A stretch of 6,707 bases of DNA from Lentisphaeria bacterium (lineage in GTDB: Bacteria; Verrucomicrobiota; Lentisphaeria; JABSQK01; UBA12247), in NCBI GenBank assembly GCA_003477185.1, contig DMTJ01000262.1:553-7259 (forward strand), given 5' to 3'. This document shows, piece after piece, positions 1-5,212 of this stretch. The stretch's first letter is position 1, and the number at the start of each line of letters is the position of its first letter. The notes below the pieces were generated by a model. That model was not told the DNA's origin. It saw nothing but the letters and a program-made list of their open reading frames with translations, and made no database searches. The translations under genes were made by a program, and so were the position numbers.

Positions 1-132
1 CATGCCACTCAGCGACGGGTGATCGATCCCGAGGTCTGCCGCTTGATCGCGTCCGACTATGATCGGATCAATCGAGAGCGAAACGGTATCCTGCCCGCCA
101 TCGGGAAGTGAAACGACCAGTCTAGGGTTCAT
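1..132 (-). CDS. FHA-domain protein, N-terminal 44 residues (cut by left window edge)
   Basis: This open frame begins with ATG at 132 and runs off the window without a stop. It is preceded by a good ribosome binding site (GGAGAG, 7 nt spacing). The 44 visible residues fit the start of a forkhead-associated (FHA) domain: strand LVVSL (5-9), strand DTVSLSI (15-21), then PIIVGRD (23-29) with the Gly-Arg pair at 27-28, ADLGID (32-37), and LSGM (41-44), where Ser42 sits at the conserved serine of the S-x-x-H motif. The next residue, just outside the window, should then be His. FHA domains bind phosphothreonine peptides and often sit at the N-terminus of bacterial signalling proteins; the effector part is not visible. 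The gene overlaps the end of the ankyrin gene by 11 nt in another frame, so the two are probably co-translated. The coding call is fairly safe. The FHA assignment rests on pattern matching of half a domain. Confidence 0.75.
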   Translation of the reverse strand, partial: MNPRLVVSLPDGGQDTVSLSIDPIIVGRDQAADLGIDHPSLSGM

Positions 133-1447
133 GCGAACGCTCTCCGAAGACGTCCAGGACGTAGAGGATTTTGTCGTTGCCAGCTGCTTGGGCCAGCTGG
201 CGCGGGCTGACGCCATCTTCGTTGGTGGCATCGGGGTCTGCACCGTGGCGCAGCAGCATCCTGATGATCGGCAGGGACTGTTTTTCAATCGCTCGGTGCA
301 GGGCGGTGTTTCCGGCATCGTCCGCCAGATTTACATCTGGATCTCGGACCACCAGTTCGCCGACCACTTCTGCCTTACTTGACTCAATCGCCACCATCAG
401 TGGGGTATTGCCAGAGTCGTCCCTGCGGTCCAGGGAGGCACCACCATCCAGGAGCATATGCACGATTCTGTCGTGGCCTTTGCGTAAGGCCAGGTGCAGG
501 GGAGTGAGTCCTTTTTTCGAGCTGTCCGCGTCGCCGCCGACGACCAGCATGAGTCGTAGGATCCGGTCGTGATCATTGGCGGCGGCAATATGCATGGGCG
601 TCAGGCCGGTGATGGATGTCGCCGCCGAACTCGCACCGCTGGTGAGCAGTAACTCGGTGATGTCGAAATGCCCCAGACGCGCCGCGGCGTGCAACGGGGT
701 GAGGTGCTGTGAGTTGGGCGCGCTGACATCTGAGCCGGCGACGAGCAGCGTCCGGGCGGCGTCTACCTTGCCGCCTTCGACCGCGGTATGCAGCGGTGTG
801 TTGCCGAGCTTGTCCTTGGCGTTGGGCTTGGCGCCTCGGCGGCAAAGAAAAGCTGTGAGGTCAACTCGGCCGATGCGCGCGGCCTTGTGCAAAGCGGTTT
901 CGCCGAGGCGGTCACGGTGACTGAGGTCAGCACCGGCCTCAATCAGCAAGCCTGCAACTTCGCTGCCGGCAGTGCGTGTGGCGATCATGAGCGCGGTCAC
1001 GCCGACCGCGTCCGCGCCGTCCGCGTTGGCCCCATGGTGCAGGAGAACCTTGGTGAGTGGCGCATTGCCGGTGCCCACTGCGTAGTGCAGGGCGGCTTCG
1101 CCAGCTTCGTTGCGTTTGTCCACATCTGCGCCGTTTGAAATCAACGCTTCGACTATGGCGTCGCGTCCCATCCAGACCGCGATCATCAGGGGCGTGCCGG
1201 CGTCTTCGCCTTCGCCGGGGGCGTTCACATCTGCCTTATGAAACAGCAAGAGTTCCGCGATGTCCGCACGGTCTTCGCGCACGGCCCAATGCAACGGAGT
1301 CAGTCCACTCAAGTCCGTGTAGTTTACCTCGGACGTGTCCTGCTGCAGTGCTTCGCGCAGCGCGTCCAGATCTCCGGTTCGAACAAGGTCGTGCAACTGG
1401 CCAGCATGCGCTGTTGCCACGAGCAGCAGGATTACAACGATTCTCAT
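122..1447 (-). CDS. Exported ankyrin-repeat protein
   Basis: This 441-residue protein is almost entirely ankyrin repeats. It starts with a short secretion signal (MRIVVILLLVATAHA, residues 1-15, with an AHA/G signal peptidase I site), so the mature protein should be periplasmic or surface-facing. From about residue 16 to the end there are about 12 to 13 repeats of 32-34 residues. The core 'G-x-T-P/A-L-H-x-A' motifs begin near residues 48, 84, 116, 149, 182, 215, 248, 281, 313, 346, 379 and 412. The first repeat (16-45) and the last (411-441) are degenerate and probably cap the solenoid. Repeat 2 carries a few extra residues (APGEGE, 76-81). Ankyrin solenoids bind proteins; no catalytic domain is visible and the partner is unknown. 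The gene starts 53 nt after mnmE, with only a weak purine-rich stretch before the ATG, and overlaps the following FHA gene by 11 nt. Export is predicted from the N-terminus only. Confidence 0.93.
   Translation of the reverse strand: MRIVVILLLVATAHAGQLHDLVRTGDLDALREALQQDTSEVNYTDLSGLTPLHWAVREDRADIAELLLFHKADVNAPGEGEDAGTPLMIAVWMGRDAIVEALISNGADVDKRNEAGEAALHYAVGTGNAPLTKVLLHHGANADGADAVGVTALMIATRTAGSEVAGLLIEAGADLSHRDRLGETALHKAARIGRVDLTAFLCRRGAKPNAKDKLGNTPLHTAVEGGKVDAARTLLVAGSDVSAPNSQHLTPLHAAARLGHFDITELLLTSGASSAATSITGLTPMHIAAANDHDRILRLMLVVGGDADSSKKGLTPLHLALRKGHDRIVHMLLDGGASLDRRDDSGNTPLMVAIESSKAEVVGELVVRDPDVNLADDAGNTALHRAIEKQSLPIIRMLLRHGADPDATNEDGVSPRQLAQAAGNDKILYVLDVFGERSHEP
140..145 (-). promoter_or_regulatory. 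Ribosome binding site of the FHA gene, inside the ankyrin gene
   Basis: On the minus strand GGAGAG lies 7 nt before the ATG at 132. It sits within the last codons of the ankyrin gene and is the cleanest Shine-Dalgarno sequence in the window. It fixes the FHA start at 132. Confidence 0.7.
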
Positions 1448-1479
1448 TTCTCGTCTCTCACGGGTGTTTCACGGGTCAT
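1444..1479 (-). other. Possible leader mini-ORF before the ankyrin gene
   Basis: In the mnmE-ankyrin gap an ATG at 1479 opens an 11-codon frame (MTRETPVRDEK) whose TGA stop (1446-1444) overlaps the ankyrin start as ATGA. A modest SD-like AGGG lies 4 nt upstream of it. The arrangement matches the ATGA junctions elsewhere in the window and could let ribosomes reinitiate at the ankyrin gene, whose own ribosome binding site is weak. The frame is very short and may be chance, since the ankyrin second codon AGA alone produces the ATGA. Confidence 0.25.
1458..1476 (-). repeat. 8-bp direct repeat, 11-bp period, upstream of the ankyrin gene
   Basis: ACCCGTGA occurs twice on the minus strand (1476-1469 and 1465-1458) separated by 3 nt, giving a period of about one helical turn. 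It lies in the only intergenic gap, 11 nt before the ankyrin start codon. A spacing of one turn is compatible with a protein-binding site, but two short copies can arise by chance. No -10 or -35 element is evident around it. Confidence 0.35.
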
Positions 1480-1500
1480 TCAACCCTGCGGGACCACGCT

Positions 1501-2850
1501 CTACTTGCCAATGCAGAACTTCCCGAAAATGTTGTCCAGAATATCGGCGCGTGCGGTCGTGCCGGTGATTGCTCCCATTGCCTCCAAGGCCGCCCGCAGA
1601 TTTACAGCTACCAGTTCGAAGGCTGCGTCTTGCAGGACCGCTCGTGCATCGACTAGGGCAAGGAGGGCGCGATCGAGCTCGGCCGCATGCCGGACACTGA
1701 CCGCGACATCGGGCTCCTGGTCGTGCGGATGGGCCCACACGGCGGCTTCCACGGCGTCGCGTAGCGCCTCGATCCCATCGCCGTTTTTTGCGGAGATCGC
1801 AACGATTGGCACATCGAGGGCGGGCAGCTCGCCAGTGTGGAGATCGCACTTATTCGCGGCGGCGATCACGGTGCGGCCCGCCACGAGTGCGGGATCGAGC
1901 TGTTGGCCGTCGAGCGGCGCGGTCAGGTCAATGACCCAGATCAGCAGTTGCGCGCCGCGGATCGAGTCGTGACTGCGGTCGATCCCCGCGCGCTCGACCA
2001 CGTCCTCGGTTTCTCGAAGCCCGGCGGTATCAATGAGCCGCACCGGAATTCCGCGAATGTGTGCGTATTCTTCCAAGGTGTCGCGGGTGGTGCCCGGGAC
2101 GTCGGTGACGATCGCGCGGTCGTGACCCAGCAGCAGGTTCAGCAGGCTGGACTTTCCGGCATTTGGGGCGCCAGCCAGGACCAGACGGATGCCCTCGCGC
2201 AGGACTTCGCCTTCCTGGCGATAGAGCAGCAACTCGCGGACCAGCCTCTCGGCGTTCTGCAGGGCCTGGTGCAGTTGATCCTCTGCGGTCCAATCCAAAT
2301 CTTCGTCTACGAAGTCCATGCGCACCTCGATCTCGGCGAGCATTTCTCGCAGCTCACCATCGATGCCGGCCACGCGTTGCCGCAGATGGCCCTGGAGTTG
2401 GCGATGGGCGGTGTGCAGGGCCATCTCGCTCTGTGCAGAAATCACGTCTGCAACTGCTTCCGCCTGGGTTAGGTCGAGGCGCCCATTGAGGTATGCGCGC
2501 TTGGTAAACTCGCCTGGCGCTGCATGTCTGGCACCTTCGGACAACACCGCGGCCAGGACGGCTCGGGCCACGAATGTGCCGCCGTGGCACTGCAGTTCTA
2601 CGACATCTTCGGCGGTGTAGCTGCGTGGGCCCGGCATGTAGACCGCGAGGCAATCGTCGATCTCGCTGTCTTGCTTGGCTACGGCTCCCAGCAATAACTG
2701 CCGGGCCACCTGCACACTCAGGAGTTTGCGACCTTTCCAGACACGATTGCCGATGGCCAGCGCGTCGGGGCCTGAGATGCGGATGATGGCCACGCCACCG
2801 CCGAGACCGGTGGCGATGGCCGCGATTGTGTCCTCGCCGGTGACGTGCAT
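1501..2850 (-). CDS. mnmE: tRNA uridine-5-carboxymethylaminomethyl modification GTPase MnmE
   Basis: MnmE (TrmE) works with MnmG to modify U34 of certain tRNAs at C5, using a one-carbon unit from a tetrahydrofolate derivative and GTP hydrolysis. The 449-residue length is normal for the family. The N-terminal tetrahydrofolate-binding domain shows DTIAAIAT (7-14), IIRISGP (22-28), ELQCHGG (85-91) and [17 protein letters not shown] (111-127). The GTPase domain embedded in the helical domain has a complete set of G motifs: G1 GAPNAGKS (227-234), G2 GTTRD (253-257), G3 DTAG (274-277), G4 NKCD (333-336) and G5 SAK (353-355). Asn230 matches the potassium-binding Asn of Escherichia coli MnmE and Glu286 matches its catalytic Glu282. 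The C-terminus ends in the family signature FCIGK with Cys446. The start at 2850 fits the family N-terminus and shares one base with the upstream stop (TGATG); no clear Shine-Dalgarno precedes it, so coupling is likely. mnmG is not in the window. Confidence 0.98.
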   Translation of the reverse strand: MHVTGEDTIAAIATGLGGGVAIIRISGPDALAIGNRVWKGRKLLSVQVARQLLLGAVAKQDSEIDDCLAVYMPGPRSYTAEDVVELQCHGGTFVARAVLAAVLSEGARHAAPGEFTKRAYLNGRLDLTQAEAVADVISAQSEMALHTAHRQLQGHLRQRVAGIDGELREMLAEIEVRMDFVDEDLDWTAEDQLHQALQNAERLVRELLLYRQEGEVLREGIRLVLAGAPNAGKSSLLNLLLGHDRAIVTDVPGTTRDTLEEYAHIRGIPVRLIDTAGLRETEDVVERAGIDRSHDSIRGAQLLIWVIDLTAPLDGQQLDPALVAGRTVIAAANKCDLHTGELPALDVPIVAISAKNGDGIEALRDAVEAAVWAHPHDQEPDVAVSVRHAAELDRALLALVDARAVLQDAAFELVAVNLRAALEAMGAITGTTARADILDNIFGKFCIGK

Positions 2851-4733
2851 CAGCGAGTGCCCGAAATTGCGCGTGTGGCGGCAGACAGCGCCTGGGCCAG
2901 CGCCCGTTCGCGAAGGCGAGCCAGGTCCAGACCCGCTGCTCGCGCAGCCTCAATCTGGGCGTCATCTAATTGCGAGAGTTGCTGTGCGCATACTCCCCAA
3001 AGGTGAGCGGCCTGGCGCCAGTTTCCGTCCTTCTCTGCCTTTCTGGCCTGGGCGTCGATCAGCTCGCTGTGCTTGCTGGCCAGCAGCGCGATGCGGCTTG
3101 CGAACTCCGCAACTGCGGCGTCTTGTAACCACTCGAGCAGGGCAGCCGGGCCGGGCTCTACTCCGGTCACGGTACGCTCGAAGAACTGATCCATCTTAAG
3201 CTGGCTGCGTTGCTTATATTGCACGACCTCGCAGCGCGCGACGACCTGGCCGACGATGGTGACGGTGGCGTCTCGCTGCTCACCGACTTCTACGGCAAAC
3301 TCCTCGATGCGCCCTTGAATGAGCGTGTAGTCTCGCTCGTACGGAGACTCGTCTACGTTTGCCACGGTGACCCCAGTAAGCAGCGGGTCGACACTCACGC
3401 GTTTTTCGAGCGCCCGGCGTACGCCCCGAGAGAACTGTTCGCCATGATCCGCACCGGAGATGCTTTTCATATCCCGCAGGATGATGCGTCGCTCCAGCAT
3501 TCGGCGCTGCATGCGCAGCGCAGTTTCCTGCAGATGGTCCCGCCGTTCCACTTGGGCATCCAGTCCCGGAGGCAGGCGGTGGTCCAGGCTTTCTGCTAAG
3601 CCGACGAACTGCGTGAGCGTGCGGCAGAGGGTTAGAACCGTGCCGAATTGGCCGCTGGCCAGCTCATCTTCTGCCGTCTGCAGCCAGATCTGGTGCGCAC
3701 GGATGAGGAAGGCCCAGTAGGCCGTCCACATGGCGCGTTGGCGGCGTTTTGCCTGGCGGTCCGAGCCCACATCGGCTGAGAGGATTTCGTCCAGTCTGTC
3801 GTAGACGCCCGAGAACCTGCCATTCTCTGTGGCGAGTCGGAGCTCACGGTACCAAAGATCGGTTTGCTGTTCGAACAGCTGCGCCTGGAGGTGGTCGATC
3901 TCAGGCTTGGCCATAGAAAGCGCGTCGCGCAGGCGCTCGTCTTCTTCCCAGTCACGCACTAGATCGTGAAACTGGGCGATGGCTGAATCGAGAGCTGCTT
4001 GCGAAAGGGCAGGCTTGACGTGGTCGTTGCGAAAGGTTTCGAGCGTCAGCGTGATCCATTCATTACCCAGCTCAGCTACTCGCTCGCGGTGTTCCTGCTT
4101 GGCGGGGGCGACGCCCAGCTGACGGAAGAACTGGCCGAGTGCCTGCTGCATTTCGCCATTGGCCATGCGCGCTTCCGTGTCTGAAATGAGAGTGTTGAGA
4201 ATCGGGGCCTGGACGGTGTGGAGGGCGGGGACGCAGTCGCCGTAGTGGCAGACCGGAATGCGCAGCTTGGCGTTTTCGCGCAGGAACTTCTCGAGTGCTT
4301 CCGGAATCGGACGCAGGCCAGGGAGGCGGGCCAAGCGCACCCAGCTGGGGCGCACGGTCAAGCCTGCCTGCAAGGTGGTGAGGACCTGTAGGCATTCTGC
4401 ATCGCCAGGGGTGTGCGATGTCTGCAGGCTGCCCTCTTCGATCAGCACGCTTTCGAAGCGGCCTGCGATCTCCGCCGCCCAGGAAGCGTAGAGAATGTTT
4501 CCAGCCTGAATTTGCTGCCGGCGCAGGGTATCTCGCTCTGCCAGATAGGTGCGATCGTGCATGGCCCATTCGAGGGCGGCCCAGCACTCGGCTGCGTTCT
4601 CCGGGGTGATGGTATCCGAGGGCCAGGCCAAGGAAGGGGGGAGATCATCGGCCTGCTTGCGGGAAGTGCGACAACCAGCCAGCAACAGGCCAGCGAGCAT
4701 CAGTAGCGCGCTCCAACCACGAAAAGTGTTCAT
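2850..4733 (-). CDS. Large lipoprotein of unknown function
   Basis: I do not recognise this 627-residue protein. The start at 4733 gives a textbook lipoprotein signal: positive residue (Arg5), hydrophobic stretch, and lipobox LAGC with Cys21 as the lipidated residue. It also gives a 4-nt ATGA overlap with the upstream gene. Arg at +2 after the Cys would, by the E. coli Lol rule, favour the outer membrane. Residues 45-445 look mostly helical and charged, with weakly TPR-like pieces near 192-206, 303-318, 359-377 and 569-586 ('G-x-F/W-x-x-A/V'). Residues 446-525 alternate hydrophobic and polar residues in a way suggesting beta strands (TLIQGRIEEFAVEV, 470-483; ATVTIVGQVVARCEVVQY, 489-506). A helical tail follows (527-627). 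Cys162 and Cys167 (CHYGDC) could form a disulfide. No catalytic motif is visible. A structural or envelope-assembly role is possible but not shown. It lies between folA and mnmE in the same tight gene run. Confidence 0.85.
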   Translation of the reverse strand: MNTFRGWSALLMLAGLLLAGCRTSRKQADDLPPSLAWPSDTITPENAAECWAALEWAMHDRTYLAERDTLRRQQIQAGNILYASWAAEIAGRFESVLIEEGSLQTSHTPGDAECLQVLTTLQAGLTVRPSWVRLARLPGLRPIPEALEKFLRENAKLRIPVCHYGDCVPALHTVQAPILNTLISDTEARMANGEMQQALGQFFRQLGVAPAKQEHRERVAELGNEWITLTLETFRNDHVKPALSQAALDSAIAQFHDLVRDWEEDERLRDALSMAKPEIDHLQAQLFEQQTDLWYRELRLATENGRFSGVYDRLDEILSADVGSDRQAKRRQRAMWTAYWAFLIRAHQIWLQTAEDELASGQFGTVLTLCRTLTQFVGLAESLDHRLPPGLDAQVERRDHLQETALRMQRRMLERRIILRDMKSISGADHGEQFSRGVRRALEKRVSVDPLLTGVTVANVDESPYERDYTLIQGRIEEFAVEVGEQRDATVTIVGQVVARCEVVQYKQRSQLKMDQFFERTVTGVEPGPAALLEWLQDAAVAEFASRIALLASKHSELIDAQARKAEKDGNWRQAAHLWGVCAQQLSQLDDAQIEAARAAGLDLARLRERALAQALSAATRAISGTR

Positions 4734-5212
4734 TCGGGGCATTTCTCCCTGCGAGTCCAACGTACGAATTCATAGCGCGGTTCTGCGCGCCGTTCTTGGT
4801 CTTGCCAGTCTGCCGTCGAAAACTCGGGAAACCGCGTCTCTCCGGCGAAAGTCCCAGGAATGTACGACAGCCACATCTCATCGACAACGTCTGCATCCAG
4901 AGCCTGGGTATAAATTGTGGCACCGCCAGCGATAAAGATCGGGCGTTGGTAGCTGGCAGCAAGGGCCAGTGCTTCAGCGATCCCGGCTGCGGACTGCGCA
5001 TTTGCGAACTCCGCACTGCCGGTAATGATGATGTTGGCGGCGGTCACGACGTCGCCCCCGAAGATCTCCCAGGATTTTCGGCCCATGAGCATCACGTTTC
5101 CACGCACGCAATCCAGGAAGTGCGCGTATTCCTCGGGGATGTGCCAGGGAAGTCCAGTCCCGGTGCCGATGACTCGATCATGCGACATGGCCGAAATGAT
5201 GATGCGTTTCAT
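4730..5212 (-). CDS. folA: Dihydrofolate reductase-like protein with altered folate-binding residues
   Basis: This 160-residue protein has the length and motif order of bacterial dihydrofolate reductase, which uses NADPH to reduce dihydrofolate to tetrahydrofolate in the cytoplasm. It has DRVIG (12-16) and the LPWHIP loop (21-26, Trp23 = E. coli Trp22). It also has Phe32 (= Phe31), MGRKSW (43-48) for the NADPH phosphate, the nucleotide-binding AGGATIY (95-101, close to the usual GGG), and GETRFP (124-129, matching GDTHFP). Two key positions differ. Glu28 replaces the catalytic Asp27; Glu at this position is normal in vertebrate enzymes. Ala58 replaces Arg57, which binds the folate glutamate carboxylate, and the usual PLPGR is VVTAA here in an ungapped alignment. 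It may be a divergent FolA or a related pteridine or other reductase. The start overlaps the sulfatase stop (ATGA) and the stop overlaps the lipoprotein start (ATGA). No strong Shine-Dalgarno is seen. Confidence 0.88.
   Translation of the reverse strand: MKRIIISAMSHDRVIGTGTGLPWHIPEEYAHFLDCVRGNVMLMGRKSWEIFGGDVVTAANIIITGSAEFANAQSAAGIAEALALAASYQRPIFIAGGATIYTQALDADVVDEMWLSYIPGTFAGETRFPEFSTADWQDQERRAEPRYEFVRWTRREKCPE
4745..4750 (-). promoter_or_regulatory. Probable ribosome binding site of the lipoprotein gene
   Basis: AGGGAG on the minus strand lies 11 nt before the ATG at 4733, a long spacing. In-frame ATGs at 4760 and 4742 are alternatives: the first places the site inside the gene and the second leaves only 2 nt spacing. 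The ATGA overlap and the well-formed signal peptide favour 4733. Confidence 0.45.

Noticed and set aside
1473..1486. Small hairpin (GGGT ... ACCC) after mnmE as a terminator
   Set aside because: The stem is only 4-5 bp, one pair being a wobble, and no T run follows on the minus strand.
1238..1972. Long plus-strand open frame (244 codons) spanning the ankyrin start and the mnmE end
   Set aside because: It runs opposite two well-supported genes, its product is rich in Ser/Arg/Ala with no recognisable motif, and such frames are expected in GC-rich coding DNA.
2354..2965. Minus-strand open frame in another frame across the lipoprotein/mnmE junction
   Set aside because: It is an Arg/Pro/His-rich out-of-frame reading of mnmE, which itself has every expected motif.
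1837..3199. Several plus-strand open frames of 100-211 codons opposite mnmE and the lipoprotein gene
   Set aside because: All are antisense shadows of strongly supported genes and show no domain motif or convincing ribosome binding site.
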